NCBI RefSeq assembly: GCF_004919085.1
Contig: NZ_STGL01000002.1
Location: 186,001-250,000, forward strand
Direction: 5' to 3'
DNA: 64,000 bases
DNA from: Nocardioides sp. GY 10127
Lineage (GTDB): Bacteria > Actinomycetota > Actinomycetes > Propionibacteriales > Nocardioidaceae
Position numbers and translations under genes: made by a program. Under the pieces are notes generated by a model. It was not told the DNA's origin. It worked only from the letters and a program-made list of their open reading frames with translations, and searched no databases. This document shows positions 53,501 to 62,346 of the stretch, piece by piece. Position 1 is the first letter of the stretch; every line of letters begins with the position of its first letter.

Positions 53501-54685
53501 CCACAGCGCCGTGCCGGGCACGGGGGTCGCCCCGTCCGGGACGAGGACGTCGACCTCGTCGAGCTCGGCACCCGCCGTGCCCGAGACCGAGGTGGTGACC
53601 GTGGTGGTGCCACCGCCGGTGGGCAGCGCGGTCGGGTCGGCGCTCGCCGACGCGGTGAGGTCGTTGGCGGGCGGGGTGATCGGCGGGAGCGTCGCCGGGT
53701 AGGAGCCGGTGTACTTCATCAGGTTGCCGGAGGCGATCTGGTGCACCGGCCGGACGGTCGCGGGCGAGTCGGTGAATCCGACCGCGCGGAAGGTGTAGAC
53801 GGCCGTGTAGCTGCGCGCCGAGGCGCCGAGGTCGGCCAGGCGCAGCGTGTTGGTCCAGGTCACGGGGGCGGCCGACCCGTCCGGGGACATGGTGAGCGAC
53901 GTCCCGACGAGCCGGAACGCGTCCGCGGGCCAGGTCGAGGAGACCGAGGGCGTCATCCAGAACGACTGGGTGTCGCCGGTGACGCCCGAGCCGATCGTGC
54001 CCGTGTTGCCGGTGACGGTGACGGTGAAGGTGGCACCGATCGTGGGCGTGCCGCCGGCGACGACGACGGTGTCGACCTTGTTCGCGTTGGCCGAGGTCGT
54101 CTGCGCCACCTGGGCGAAGCCGTTGGTGGTGGTGCACAGGACGGTCGAGGACGGCAGCCCCGGCTTGTGCTGCGACACCGTGATCGTGTGCTGCTGGGCG
54201 CTCGCGCTGGGTCCGGTGGCCGTGAGGTACCAGAACCGCTCGCCCTTCTCCCCGGACGCCAGGTCGCCGACGCGCTGCGTGGCGGTCTGGCCCGAGGCCA
54301 GGCCGAGGGCCCCGCCGGTGAAGTCCGACAGCGTCACGTACAGGTCGTCGAGCTCGGCGCCGGCGCCGTTGAGGACGCGGTAGCCGGTGTAGCCCGACAG
54401 GAACGCCGGGGTGGAACCGGACCCGATGTAGAAGTTCGGGCCACCGAGGCTGGTGACGGTGAGCCCGGCCGCCGCGCAGGTGGGCACGCTCGCGGTGGCC
54501 GCGCCGGGCAGCGCGACGACACCACCGACCGCGGCGCCCGCCACGAGGAGGGCCGAGGTCCCCAGGCGCAGCGCCCGGGAGCCGGTGGAACCGGCGGAAC
54601 GGGAGCCGGGGAGGCCGGGGTGGCGGCGCGGGCGGCGGAGCCCCAGGAGGGAGCTCAGCGCTCCGAGAGGACGGAACGAGCGCAT
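50531..54685 (-). CDS. Giant secreted Ig-like repeat protein with C-terminal OmpA domain
   Basis: A 1384-residue exported protein. An Arg-rich start and ALRLGTSALLVAGAAVGGVV form the signal, with cleavage near ATAS (about residue 66). The body includes a 270-residue N-terminal region of its own, cadherin/Big-like units, and four or more ~85-residue repeats with paired cysteines (LTPDVCTVD...G(E/T)C(Q/R)V), suggesting one disulfide per domain. Residues about 1280-1384 are an OmpA-like peptidoglycan-binding domain (TVYFDPDEHLLTPAQ, VEGYTDADGDP, NRRVEIYV). It probably projects from, and holds on to, the cell wall. No sortase motif is visible. Confidence 0.88.
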   Translation of the reverse strand: MRSFRPLGALSSLLGLRRPRRHPGLPGSRSAGSTGSRALRLGTSALLVAGAAVGGVVALPGAATASVPTCAAAGLTVTSLGGPNFYIGSGSTPAFLSGYTGYRVLNGAGAELDDLYVTLSDFTGGALGLASGQTATQRVGDLASGEKGERFWYLTATGPSASAQQHTITVSQHKPGLPSSTVLCTTTNGFAQVAQTTSANANKVDTVVVAGGTPTIGATFTVTVTGNTGTIGSGVTGDTQSFWMTPSVSSTWPADAFRLVGTSLTMSPDGSAAPVTWTNTLRLADLGASARSYTAVYTFRAVGFTDSPATVRPVHQIASGNLMKYTGSYPATLPPITPPANDLTASASADPTALPTGGGTTTVTTSVSGTAGAELDEVDVLVPDGATPVPGTALWCGQPVADPELVGERWVVTGPFVLPGGGCDFEVDVTLPATPGAHDLTVEPRVGDSVVGTSTDVVDGSNAATVTVNVNRSPVALDRSVAVDAGGWLSVPVGSLASDPDGDPLEVTGVGFSTDGVTFHGPGLVHFLGMPAPEGSPFTYTVSDGRGGTATGQVTALPYGAEVPAAPQSVTVEPVSAPRVGGTTTVTASATSGLTVSLTTSTPETCSVVDHGDGTATLTAVAEGDCVVVATQAGDAEWEPATSVETVVALTRTPLVLGLLEAAPATLDVDGSTDLTATLNAELPVTWSSLTPDVCTVDDTGHVVALAEGTCRVQADAAGDSTHAPATPLEVEILVVAPAAGPSPQTVSATGPTPLLVGASGTVVASATSGLDVTFTSLTPGVCSVDAAGTVTALAAGECRIEVGQPGDESWDAAEPVVVTTTVAVVPVPPVLPPVVLPSSQTITADAPATVRVGAPVTVAGSASSGLAVTYTGLTPDVCTVDGAGQVTTLATGECQVRVSQPGNGSWAAATPVVVSVQVLALAAQHLVLEAPAVVLDGPSAVLVTATSDAGLPVTAQVSGPCRVRGTAHTEEADTVRLGVTGTGECTLTVSAAGDADHDDAEPATATLTVVAPVDDRLAVPAGTTRAVALDVQANDGVGAGEGVSLTAVSRAAHGTAAVADAEGGTVAYLPGARFAGTDSFRYTVADETGRTATAVVRVRVANAGPSVGAEDTAQLAGSTRTVRLDVSDPNGDAVRVTAESLDPGLRVKVDGDRLELTAERALSGRVRVRVLVTDDGGDTARTSFVDVVTPLPVAEASQRFVDSDDRADTRISWTRAVTDDARYEVLVDDHRVCVSDTLSCDVDRVLGPGHRVQVRVLGRDGTRSATTPAARVEGSRVWMATVYFDPDEHLLTPAQRGRLNHIAQVIRRLGFGRAYVEGYTDADGDPASNLALSQARTGTVATLLAGHGIGSDEAWFGESDPVASNSTATGKSRNRRVEIYVGW

Positions 54686-54796
54686 GGTGGTCCGATCGCG
54701 AGCGGGGATGATGACGCTCGCATCGGCCGCGCGCGTAAACGCTTGAGCAGGACCCCCACCGGGGTTACCAAGGTCCCGGACGCTGGTCTGGACCGG

Positions 54797-55075
54797 TCAG
54801 TCGCCGGCCGGCAGCAGCAGGCCCGACACCTCACGCTCGCCGTCGAGCAGGACGACGCGGGCGATCCCGGCGGCGCGGAGGTCACGCCACGCGGTGCCCA
54901 GCCACGTCTCGGCGTCCCCGCGGGCCGGGAAGCGCCGCCCGGTCGGCGGCACCTCGTCGTCCTGCACCGGGGGTCCGACGGGGGCCTCGGCGCCGTCGGC
55001 GTCCAGCAGGAGCCAGCGCCAGGGCCGCTCGGCGGCGGTGGGCTCGCGGAAGGTCGGCGGCTCGGCGGGCAGCAT
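54797..55075 (-). CDS. Conserved small hypothetical protein next to gcvT (92 aa)
   Basis: A 92-residue cytosolic protein with a FREPTAAERPWRW start and a GDAETWLGTAWRDLRAAG centre, a pattern I have seen in small actinobacterial proteins next to gcvT. It may be a small enzyme-associated or chaperone-like factor; no function is known to me. Its ATG lies 2 nt after the gcvT stop, so the two are cotranscribed and possibly coupled. The OmpA-protein gene starts 111 bp downstream on the same strand. Confidence 0.75.
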   Translation of the reverse strand: MLPAEPPTFREPTAAERPWRWLLLDADGAEAPVGPPVQDDEVPPTGRRFPARGDAETWLGTAWRDLRAAGIARVVLLDGEREVSGLLLPAGD

Positions 55076-55077
55076 GC

Positions 55078-56184
55078 TCAGCCCCGCACGCCGGTGTCGA
55101 CGAACGGCGGCTTGACCAGGTCGAACTCCATCCGCCGGCCCCGCACGTCCACCGCCACGCGGGCGTCGGCCGGCACGTCCGCGGCGACGAGCGCGAGCCC
55201 GATGCCGGTGCGCAGCGTGGGGCTGAAGGTGCCCGAGGTGACCTCGCCGACCGTGCGGGACTCCTCGCCCTCACCCAGGACGACGGTCATGTGCGCCCGC
55301 GGGATCCCGCGGCCGACGGCCTTGATCCCCCGCAGCACGCGGGCCGGCTTCGCGGCGCGCTCGGCGGCCAGCGCCTCCTTGCCCCAGAAGGTCGGCTTGT
55401 CCCACCCGATCGCCCAGGCGGCCCGGGCCTGGACCGGGGTGATCTCGAGCGAGAGGTCCTGCCCGTGCAGCGGGTAGCCCATCTCGGTGCGCAGCGTGTC
55501 CCGCGCCCCCAGCCCGGCGGCCCGCAGGCCGTGCTCCGCGCCCGCCTCGACCAGCGCGTCCCACAGCGAGGTCGCCACCGCCACCGGGGCGATGAGCTCG
55601 TAGCCCCGCTCACCGGTGTAGCCGGTGCGGCAGACGACGACCTCGGTCCCGTCGAAGGTCGCGGTGACGAAGCTCATGTAGTCGTGCCCCACGGGCAGAC
55701 CGGCGCCCACGAGCACCGCATCGCTCTGCGGCCCCTGGACCGCCAGCACCACGTGGTCGCGGTGCTCGTCGGTGACCTCCACGCCCTCGGGGGCCGCGGC
55801 CTGCAGACGACGCACGACCTCGGCCGTGTTCGCGGCGTTGGGCACGAGCAGCAGGTGGTCGGGGCCGTGGAGGTAGACGATGAGGTCGTCGACGACGCCA
55901 CCCGTCTGGTCGCAGCACAGCGTGTACTGGGCCTGGCCCGGGGCGATCCGTCCCAGGTCGTTGGTGAGGCACGCGTTGACGAAGTCGGCCGCGCCGGGGC
56001 CCTTCACCGTCGCCTTGCCGAGGTGCGAGACGTCGAAGAGCCCGACCGCCTCACGCACGGCCGTGTGCTCGGCGACCACGCCGCCGTCCGCGTACTCCAG
56101 CGGCATCGACCAGCCGCCGAACTCGCCGAGCTTCGCGCCGAGGGCGACGTGCCTCTCGTGCAGGGGGGAGGTGAGGAGCGCCAT
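55078..56184 (-). CDS. gcvT: Glycine cleavage system T protein (aminomethyltransferase)
   Basis: A 368-residue folate-binding enzyme that releases ammonia and passes the methylene of glycine to tetrahydrofolate. It has [36 protein letters not shown] and [19 protein letters not shown] blocks, and the full C-terminal barrel. TAGGTT ends 7 nt before ATG 56184 (leaderless). gcvH and gcvP are not adjacent. The product of lpdA nearby is the L protein of the same complex. Confidence 0.96.
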   Translation of the reverse strand: MALLTSPLHERHVALGAKLGEFGGWSMPLEYADGGVVAEHTAVREAVGLFDVSHLGKATVKGPGAADFVNACLTNDLGRIAPGQAQYTLCCDQTGGVVDDLIVYLHGPDHLLLVPNAANTAEVVRRLQAAAPEGVEVTDEHRDHVVLAVQGPQSDAVLVGAGLPVGHDYMSFVTATFDGTEVVVCRTGYTGERGYELIAPVAVATSLWDALVEAGAEHGLRAAGLGARDTLRTEMGYPLHGQDLSLEITPVQARAAWAIGWDKPTFWGKEALAAERAAKPARVLRGIKAVGRGIPRAHMTVVLGEGEESRTVGEVTSGTFSPTLRTGIGLALVAADVPADARVAVDVRGRRMEFDLVKPPFVDTGVRG

Positions 56185-56191
56185 GGCGCGG

Positions 56192-56197
56192 AACCTA
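56192..56197 (-). promoter_or_regulatory. -10 element of leaderless gcvT promoter
   Basis: TAGGTT on the minus strand ends 7 nt before the gcvT ATG. Confidence 0.6.
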
Positions 56198-56271
56198 CCC
56201 GACACGCCCGACCGGGACGCGACCGCCGCGGCCGGGGGCCGCGTGCCGTCCCGGCGCGCGGAGCCCTTCGT

Positions 56272-56277
56272 TAGCCT
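56272..56277 (+). promoter_or_regulatory. -10 element of leaderless pepA promoter
   Basis: TAGCCT ends 6 nt before the pepA GTG at 56284. Confidence 0.6.
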
Positions 56278-56283
56278 GGCCGC

Positions 56284-57807
56284 GTGAGTGCCCCGACCTT
56301 CCTGCTCCGTGCCGCCAGCCCCGCCAAGTCCAAGGCCGACGCCGTCGTCGTCGGCCTGGTGCCGGCGCCCACCTCGGGACGCCGCAAGTCCGGTCCGCGG
56401 GCGGTGCTGGCGCCGGGGGCCGAGGACGTCGCCAAGGCCTACGGGCGCAAGCTCGAGCCACTGCTGTCCTCCCTCGGGCTCAAGGGCCAGCTGGGCGAGG
56501 CGACCCGCATCCCCACCAACGGCCTCCTCGGCAGCCCGCAGCTCGTGCTCGTCGGCCTCGGCGCCGACCCGGACCACACGGCCCTGCGCCGGGCCGCCGG
56601 CAACGCCGCCCGGGTCGTCACCAACTGCGCCTCCGTCGCGCTCGCGCTCCCCGCCGACGAGCTCCCGCTCCTGCGGGCCGTCGTCGAGGGCTGGCAGCTC
56701 GGCGGCTACACCTTCACCCAGTTCCGCTCGACCCAGCCCGAGTCCGACGCGCCCGGCCAGGTCGTCGTCCTCACGCCCCTGGCGCGCCGCAAGGAGGCCG
56801 CCCGCCTCGTGGAGGAGACCCAGGTCGTCGTCCGCGCCACCGAGCAGGTGCGGGACTGGGTCAACACTCCCCCGGGCCACCAGACCCCGCCGGCGCTCGC
56901 CGCGGCCGTCGCCGCCGCAGGCGCCCCGCTGGCCAAGGGCCGCGGCGCGACGGTGAGCATCACCGTCCACGAGGAGGCCGCGCTGCACGAGATGGGCTGC
57001 GGCGGCATCCTCGGGGTGGGCCAGGGATCGGCCGCGGGCCCGCGGCTGGTCGAGATCACGTACACGCCCAAGAAGCCGGTCGCGCACCTCGCGCTGGTCG
57101 GCAAGGGGATCACCTTCGACTCCGGCGGCCTCACCATCAAGCCGGCGTCCTCGATGAAGGAGATGAAGTCCGACATGGCGGGCGCCGCCACCGTCGTCGC
57201 GGCGACCTACGCGATCGCCGAGCTCGGGCTGCCCGTGCAGGTCTCCTGCTTCGCCCCGATGGCGGAGAACATGGTCTCCGGCTCCGCGATGCGGCCGGGC
57301 GACGTGCTCACGACCTACGGCGGGCGCACGGTCGAGATCTCCAACACGGACGCCGAGGGCCGTCTGGTGCTCGCGGACGCGCTGGGGCGCGCGGTCGAGC
57401 GCAAGCCCGACCTCGTGGTGGACGTCGCCACCCTCACCGGCCACATGGTGGTCGCGCTGGGCGACAAGGTGGCCGGCGTCCTCGGTGACGACGCGACGGT
57501 CGGGAAGGTGCTCGAGTCCGCCGCGACCGCGGGCGAGCCGATGTGGCACATGCCCATCCCGGAGGAGATGAAGGCCCGCGTCACCTCGTCGCGGATCGCC
57601 GACCTCGCCCAGCACGACTGGGTCCGCTGGGGCGGCGGGCTCTTCGCCGCCGCGTTCCTGCGCGAGTTCACCGGCGGCCTCCCGTGGGCCCACCTCGACA
57701 TCGCCGGACCGTCCTTCGCCTCCGGCACCTCGGGCCACGTCACCGCCGGCGGCACCGGGTTCTCCACCGCGACGCTCGTCGACCTCGCGCGCAGCCTCGC
57801 CGGCTGA
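56284..57807 (+). CDS. pepA: Leucyl aminopeptidase (M17)
   Basis: A 507-residue cytosolic dizinc aminopeptidase removing N-terminal residues from peptides. The M17 signature N354-T-D-A-E-G-R360 is followed by [17 protein letters not shown] and MKSDMAG supply metal ligands. The ~150-residue N-terminal macro-like domain is present. The leaderless GTG start is supported by TAGCCT. It is divergent from gcvT. Confidence 0.96.
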   Translation: MSAPTFLLRAASPAKSKADAVVVGLVPAPTSGRRKSGPRAVLAPGAEDVAKAYGRKLEPLLSSLGLKGQLGEATRIPTNGLLGSPQLVLVGLGADPDHTALRRAAGNAARVVTNCASVALALPADELPLLRAVVEGWQLGGYTFTQFRSTQPESDAPGQVVVLTPLARRKEAARLVEETQVVVRATEQVRDWVNTPPGHQTPPALAAAVAAAGAPLAKGRGATVSITVHEEAALHEMGCGGILGVGQGSAAGPRLVEITYTPKKPVAHLALVGKGITFDSGGLTIKPASSMKEMKSDMAGAATVVAATYAIAELGLPVQVSCFAPMAENMVSGSAMRPGDVLTTYGGRTVEISNTDAEGRLVLADALGRAVERKPDLVVDVATLTGHMVVALGDKVAGVLGDDATVGKVLESAATAGEPMWHMPIPEEMKARVTSSRIADLAQHDWVRWGGGLFAAAFLREFTGGLPWAHLDIAGPSFASGTSGHVTAGGTGFSTATLVDLARSLAG

Positions 57808-57817
57808 GGTCAGCCGG

Positions 57818-57846
57818 GCGCGGCCGGCCGGCTCCGGCGGCCGCGC
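57818..57846. terminator. GC-rich hairpin between pepA and hypothetical gene
   Basis: GCGCGGCCG (57818-57826) pairs with CGGCCGCGC (57838-57846) around an 11-nt loop, between convergent stops; no T-tract. Confidence 0.45.
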
Positions 57847-57861
57847 GCCGCACGGGGTGGG

Positions 57862-58227
57862 TCAGCCGCGCTTCTGCTGCTCGCGGTAGCGCCGGTTGTA
57901 CTCCCGCATCCGCTGCGGGACGCCGACCACGGCCGCGTCGTAGGACGGGACCCGGTGGTCGTTGCAGAACCGGTGCGCCCACTTCACCGACGGCACGCGT
58001 CGCCGCGTCCACTCGCCGTCGTGCGCGACCAGCAGGAGGGTCACGTCGCTGACGGCCGTCCGCGGCTCCACGAAGCCCTCCACGCCGTGGCGCGCCGCCA
58101 GCCAGGTCTGCAGGTGCTCCACGTCGGTGGCGTCGGAGGCGCGCACCCGGGTCGAGCCCGTGCGCAGGCCGTCCCGCGCCGGGGCGCTCGTGCGCGGGCC
58201 GCGGCGGAAGCGGTCCAGGATTCCCAT
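57862..58227 (-). CDS. Conserved hypothetical protein (121 aa)
   Basis: A 121-residue protein with an amphipathic or basic start (GILDRFRRGPR), a DVEHLQTWLAARHGVEGFVEPR centre and a basic C-terminus (MREYNRRYREQQKRG). I do not recognise a family with known function. It is divergent from lpdA, and the 180-bp gap between them carries lpdA's ribosome binding site. No metal or cofactor motif is evident. Confidence 0.72.
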   Translation of the reverse strand: MGILDRFRRGPRTSAPARDGLRTGSTRVRASDATDVEHLQTWLAARHGVEGFVEPRTAVSDVTLLLVAHDGEWTRRRVPSVKWAHRFCNDHRVPSYDAAVVGVPQRMREYNRRYREQQKRG

Positions 58228-58407
58228 GCGCCCAGTGTGCCCTGTCAGGTGTGAACCGACCGGGAGCCAGGCGCGGGCGGCCCTGCGGTCGACCTGCGGC
58301 CCACCCGCTGCCCACCCGTGACGGGGTGGACAGCACGCGACGAGGTGGCAGGATGGCGGCACCGACGCAGCGCAACGCCGCGACCGCGACGGCCAGGAAG
58401 GACGAGT

Positions 58408-59784
58408 GTGACCGGGACCGACGTCGACGTGCTCATCCTCGGAGCCGGGTCCGCCGGCTACGCCTGTGCGTTGCGCGCGGCGCAGCTCGGCCTGAGCGTC
58501 ACGCTGGTGGAGAAGGACCGTCTCGGCGGCACCTGCCTGCACCGCGGCTGCATCCCCACGAAGGCGCTCCTGCACTCCGCCGAGGTGGCCGACGCGGCCC
58601 GCGAGGCATCCCGGTTCGGCGTCCTCGCCGCCCTCGAGGGCATCGACATGGCCGGCGTCCAGGCCTACTCCGACGGGGTCGTCGGCCGACTCTTCACGGG
58701 CCTGACCGGTCTCGTGCGCAGCCGCGGGGTCACGGTCGTCGAGGGCGCCGGGCGCGTCACCGGGCCCCGCGAGGTCACGGTGGACGGCGTGGTGCACACC
58801 GGTCGCGCCCTCGTGCTGGCCACGGGGTCGGCCCCCAGCGTCCTCCCGGGGATCGAGGTCGACGGCGCCCGCGTCCTCACCTCCGACGACGCCCTGCGCC
58901 TCGACCACGTCCCGGCCAGCGCCCTCGTCCTCGGTGGCGGGGTCATCGGCTGCGAGCTCGCCTCGGCCTGGCGCTCGTTCGGCACCGAGGTGACGATCCT
59001 GGAGGCGGCCGACCGGTTGCTGCCGTCCGAGGACCCCGACAGCGTCGCCGTTCTCGCCCGCGCCTTCCGCCGCCGCGGCATCACCGCCCGCACCGGCGAG
59101 GTCTTCCAGAGCGTGAAGACCACCGACGAGGGGGTCGCCGTCACGCTCGAGGGCGGGGAGGTGCTGGAGGCCGAGGTCCTGCTCGTCGCCGTGGGCCGCC
59201 GGCCCGTCACCGCTGGCCTGGGCCTCGAGGACGTCGGGGTGGCCACCGAGCGCGGCTACGTGCTCACCGACGAGCGCTGCCGGACGTCCGTCGAGGGCAT
59301 CTACGCCGTCGGCGACATCGCGCCCGGCCTCCAGCTCGCGCACCGCGGCTTCGCCCAGGGCGTCTTCGTCGCCGAGGACGTCGCGGGCCTCTCCCCCGCC
59401 CCGGTCGACGAGACGCTGGTCCCGCGCGTCACCTACTCCAGCCCCGAGGTCGCCTCGGTGGGCCTCGGCGAGGCCGACGCCCGCGCGCGCTTCGGCGACG
59501 ACGTCGTCACCCTCACCTACGACCTCGCGGGCAACGGCCGCAGCCAGATCCTGCGCACGCAGGGCCACGTGAAGCTCGTCCGCCGGGCCGACGGCCCGGT
59601 CGTGGGCATCCACCTCGTCGGCGAGCGCGTCGGGGAGCTCATCGGGGAGGCACAGCTCGTCGTCGGGTGGGAGGCGCACCCGGAGGACGTGGCCCCGCTC
59701 GTGCACGCGCACCCGACGCAGTCCGAGGCGCTCGGCGAGGCCCACCTCGCCCTCGCAGGGAAGGCGCTGCACGCCCATGGCTGA
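58408..59784 (+). CDS. lpdA: Dihydrolipoyl dehydrogenase (E3)
   Basis: A 458-residue FAD flavoprotein that reoxidises dihydrolipoamide with NAD+ for 2-oxoacid dehydrogenases and glycine cleavage. The redox disulfide is C43-LHRG-C48 (GGTCLHRGCIPTK), the FAD motif is LGAGSAGYACA, the NAD motif is LGGGVIGCE, and the C-terminal HAHPTQSEAL carries the catalytic His-Glu pair. GTG 58408 has an AGGAAGGA ribosome binding site. sucB follows after 283 bp on the same strand. Confidence 0.96.
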   Translation: MTGTDVDVLILGAGSAGYACALRAAQLGLSVTLVEKDRLGGTCLHRGCIPTKALLHSAEVADAAREASRFGVLAALEGIDMAGVQAYSDGVVGRLFTGLTGLVRSRGVTVVEGAGRVTGPREVTVDGVVHTGRALVLATGSAPSVLPGIEVDGARVLTSDDALRLDHVPASALVLGGGVIGCELASAWRSFGTEVTILEAADRLLPSEDPDSVAVLARAFRRRGITARTGEVFQSVKTTDEGVAVTLEGGEVLEAEVLLVAVGRRPVTAGLGLEDVGVATERGYVLTDERCRTSVEGIYAVGDIAPGLQLAHRGFAQGVFVAEDVAGLSPAPVDETLVPRVTYSSPEVASVGLGEADARARFGDDVVTLTYDLAGNGRSQILRTQGHVKLVRRADGPVVGIHLVGERVGELIGEAQLVVGWEAHPEDVAPLVHAHPTQSEALGEAHLALAGKALHAHG

Positions 59785-60067
59785 GCGGTCGCTGCGGCAG
59801 CGGGTCACGGCCGTGACGCACCCCTGTCCTCGGAGCACCGCGGGCCTGTCCGGCATCCGGAACCAGGTCTGGCGCGCGTCCGTAATCCGGAGAACCATGG
59901 TCGCAGTGCGAGCAACGCGCCCGAGGGTGGACCCCGTTGCGCACCGCATTGGCTGCGGGTGAACAATCGAGGGCAACACGAGCCTGGCACCACCTGGGCG
60001 ACCGGACCCGCGCACGCGCACGGGAGCGGGCCCCGCACGAGAAGAAATCGCGAGCGAAGGAATCGAA
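59785..60067 (+). other. Gap between lpdA and sucB (probable sucB promoter region)
   Basis: No gene is visible. It ends with a GAAGGAA ribosome binding site for sucB. Two ATCCGGA-type direct repeats (about 59858 and 59885) and an AACAAT hexamer near 59963 are the only marks; I cannot assign a promoter with confidence. Confidence 0.4.
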
Positions 60068-61792
60068 TTGGCTACCGAAGTCAACCTCCCGGCACTGGGT
60101 GAGTCCGTCACCGAGGGCACCGTCACCCGCTGGCTGAAGCAGGTCGGCGACACCGTCGCCGTCGACGAGCCCCTGCTGGAGGTCTCGACCGACAAGGTCG
60201 ACACCGAGATCCCGTCCCCGGTCGCCGGCACCCTTCTCGAGGTCAAGGTCAACGAGGACGACACCGTCGAGGTCGGCGCCGTGCTGGCCCTCATCGGCGA
60301 GGCCGGCGAGGCCCCCGCCGGCGACGCGCCCGCCCCGGCCCCCGCCGAGGAGCCCGCCGCGGCCGCCGAGCCCGAGCCCACCCCGGAGCCGGCCCCGGCC
60401 GCCCCCGCTGCCCCGGCCGCGCCCGCCGGTGGCTCCGCCTCCGGCACCGCCGTGAAGCTGCCCGAGCTCGGTGAGTCCGTCACCGAGGGCACCGTCACCC
60501 GCTGGCTCAAGCAGGTCGGCGACACCGTCGCCGTCGACGAGCCCCTCCTCGAGGTCTCGACCGACAAGGTCGACACCGAGATCCCGTCCCCGGTGGCCGG
60601 CACGCTGCTGGAGATCAAGGTCAACGAGGACGACACCGTCGAGGTCGGCACCGAGCTCGCGATCGTCGGCGACGGCTCCGCCGCCCCGGCCGCCCCCGCC
60701 GAGCCCGAGCCCACCCCGGAGCCCGAGCCGACCCCGGCCCCCGCCGCGCCCGCCGCTCCGGCCCCCGCCGCTCCGGCTCCCGCCGCCCCGGCTGCTCCGG
60801 CTGCACCCGCCGCTCCGGCTGCCCCGTCCGCCCCGGCCGCCGTCAGCTCCGACTCCTCCACCTACGTCACCCCGCTGGTGCGCAAGCTCGCCGCCCAGCA
60901 CGGCGTGGACCTCGGCTCGCTCACCGGCTCCGGTGTCGGCGGCCGCATCCGCAAGCAGGACGTCCTCGACGCCGCCAAGGCCAAGGAGGAGGCCGCCAAG
61001 GCCCCCGCCGCCCCGGCCGCCGCGGCCCCGGCCGCCGCCGCCCCCGCGGGCGCCACGGCCGTCCCGGTGACCCCCTCGCCGCTGCGCGGGACCACCGAGA
61101 AGATGTCGCGCCTGCGCAAGATCGTCGCGGCCCGCATGAAGGAGTCGCTCGACACCTCGGCGCAGCTCACGCAGGTCGTCGAGGTCGACGTCACCAACAT
61201 CGCCCGCCTGCGCTCCGCCAAGAAGGACGAGTTCCTGGCCCGCGAGGGCGTCAAGCTCTCGTTCCTGCCGTTCTTCGCCAAGGCGGCCGTCGACAGCCTC
61301 AAGCAGCACCCGAAGCTGAACGCGACCATCGACGACGAGGCCGGCGAGGTCACCTACCACGACGTCGAGCACGTCGCGTTCGCGGTGGACACCGACAAGG
61401 GCCTGCTCACCCCCGTGGTCAAGGAGGCGGGCGACCTCTCGATCGCCGGCCTCGCCAAGAAGATCGCGGACGTCGCGGGCCGCACCCGCACCAACAAGAT
61501 CGGCCCCGACGAGCTGTCCGGCGGCACCTTCACCATCACCAACCTCGGCTCGGTCGGCGCCCTCTGGGACACCCCGATCATCAACCAGCCGCAGGTCGCC
61601 ATCCTCGGCCCCGGTGCTGTCGTGAAGCGTCCGGTCGTCATCGACGACCCGAACCTGGGCGAGACCATCGCCGTGCGGCACATGGTCTACCTGGCACTGA
61701 CCTACGACCACCGCCTGGTGGACGGCGCCGACGCCGGCCGCTTCCTCTCGGAGGTCAAGAAGCGCCTCGAGAGCGGCGCGTTCGAGGTCTGA
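60068..61792 (+). CDS. sucB: 2-oxoglutarate dehydrogenase E2 (dihydrolipoamide succinyltransferase), two lipoyl domains
   Basis: A 574-residue E2 component. Two lipoyl domains (about residues 1-80 and 125-205) carry lipoyl lysines K43 and K167 in STDKVDTE; they are joined by Ala/Pro/Glu-rich linkers. A peripheral-subunit-binding domain ([20 protein letters not shown], about 260-300) and the catalytic domain with H548 and D552 ([12 protein letters not shown]) follow. The two lipoyl domains are nearly identical even in nucleotide sequence. Annotation as pyruvate or 2-oxoglutarate E2 is interchangeable from sequence alone; actinobacterial E2 serves both. The start is TTG at 60068, with a GAAGGAA ribosome binding site. 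Confidence 0.93.
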   Translation: MATEVNLPALGESVTEGTVTRWLKQVGDTVAVDEPLLEVSTDKVDTEIPSPVAGTLLEVKVNEDDTVEVGAVLALIGEAGEAPAGDAPAPAPAEEPAAAAEPEPTPEPAPAAPAAPAAPAGGSASGTAVKLPELGESVTEGTVTRWLKQVGDTVAVDEPLLEVSTDKVDTEIPSPVAGTLLEIKVNEDDTVEVGTELAIVGDGSAAPAAPAEPEPTPEPEPTPAPAAPAAPAPAAPAPAAPAAPAAPAAPAAPSAPAAVSSDSSTYVTPLVRKLAAQHGVDLGSLTGSGVGGRIRKQDVLDAAKAKEEAAKAPAAPAAAAPAAAAPAGATAVPVTPSPLRGTTEKMSRLRKIVAARMKESLDTSAQLTQVVEVDVTNIARLRSAKKDEFLAREGVKLSFLPFFAKAAVDSLKQHPKLNATIDDEAGEVTYHDVEHVAFAVDTDKGLLTPVVKEAGDLSIAGLAKKIADVAGRTRTNKIGPDELSGGTFTITNLGSVGALWDTPIINQPQVAILGPGAVVKRPVVIDDPNLGETIAVRHMVYLALTYDHRLVDGADAGRFLSEVKKRLESGAFEV

Positions 61793-61826
61793 GCCCCACG
61801 CTCCACCGCTGACGTCGTCAGCACCC

Positions 61827-61870
61827 ACAACCCCCGCCCGGTCCGCCGGGCGGGGGTTGTGTTGTTTTTT
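61827..61870 (+). terminator. Rho-independent terminator of sucB
   Basis: A 15-bp stem (61827-61841 with 61846-61860), loop TCCG, followed by GTTGTTTTTT: the clearest intrinsic terminator in the window. Confidence 0.95.
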
Positions 61871-61873
61871 CTG

Positions 61874-61954
61874 GAGGTCGCATCCGACTCAGCCCGACGG
61901 GAGGTCGCATCCGACTCGGTCCGCCCAGAGGTCGCACACGACTCGGCCCGACGC
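61874..61954. repeat. Tandem repeat, 27 bp x 3
   Basis: Three near-copies of a 27-bp unit beginning GAGGTCGCATCCGACTC follow the sucB terminator directly. The period is a whole number of codons (9), so they may be the relic of a repetitive coding end, but no complete gene is visible. Confidence 0.9.
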
Positions 61955-61956
61955 GG

Positions 61957-62296
61957 CAGTGGCTGTTTTGGATTTGCTCGCTTCGCTCGCTGTCGGCGCG
62001 CGCACGCTCCTTGTCCTTCGGTCCTCCCCGACGCACCGGCGTTCGCTGGCGCTCACGGCCGACACGTCGGGTCGTCCCTGCAGGACAAGGCCGCGCGCCG
62101 ACGTCCCAGGGCCGGCGTGGAGTCCCCCGATGGGTGCCGTGCAAGCGTCCGCGCGCGTCCCTCGACCTGCAGCGAGGATGACGAGGTGCCGCCCGTGAGC
62201 GCCAGCGAACCGGCGGTGCCGAGGGCTCCGAGCGAAGGGCGAGGGTCATAGCGCGCGGACAGCGAGCGAAGCGAGCAATCCAAAGCAGCGGGCAGT
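61957..62296. repeat. ~340-bp imperfect palindrome (large inverted repeat)
   Basis: The two halves are imperfect reverse complements centred near 62125. The outer arms share TGCTCGCTTCGCTCGCTGTC (from 61975) and its complement (ending 62277); the inner arms pair 62034-62058 with 62193-62218; weaker pairing continues inward. No gene of its own is supported. It could be a fold-back/MITE-like element, a large RNA hairpin, or the remains of two inverted copies of a repeat. Confidence 0.85.
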
Positions 62297-62331
62297 GCAA
62301 TATCCAGTTTCTCCCTGTCAGTGCCTCGTCG

Positions 62332-62337
62332 TACCGT
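62332..62337 (+). promoter_or_regulatory. -10-like element (ABC exporter)
   Basis: TACCGT ends 9 nt before GTG 62347, slightly further than in the other leaderless candidates. It lies just beyond the right end of the large palindrome. Confidence 0.4.
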
Positions 62338-62346
62338 CGCGACATC

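Noticed and set aside
50531..54685. Outer-membrane OmpA porin
   Set aside because: There is only the C-terminal OmpA domain and no β-barrel, as expected for a Gram-positive wall-bound protein.
61874..61954. CRISPR-like array at the 27-bp tandem repeat
   Set aside because: Three contiguous copies without spacers; a whole-codon period suggests decayed coding or simple repeat expansion.
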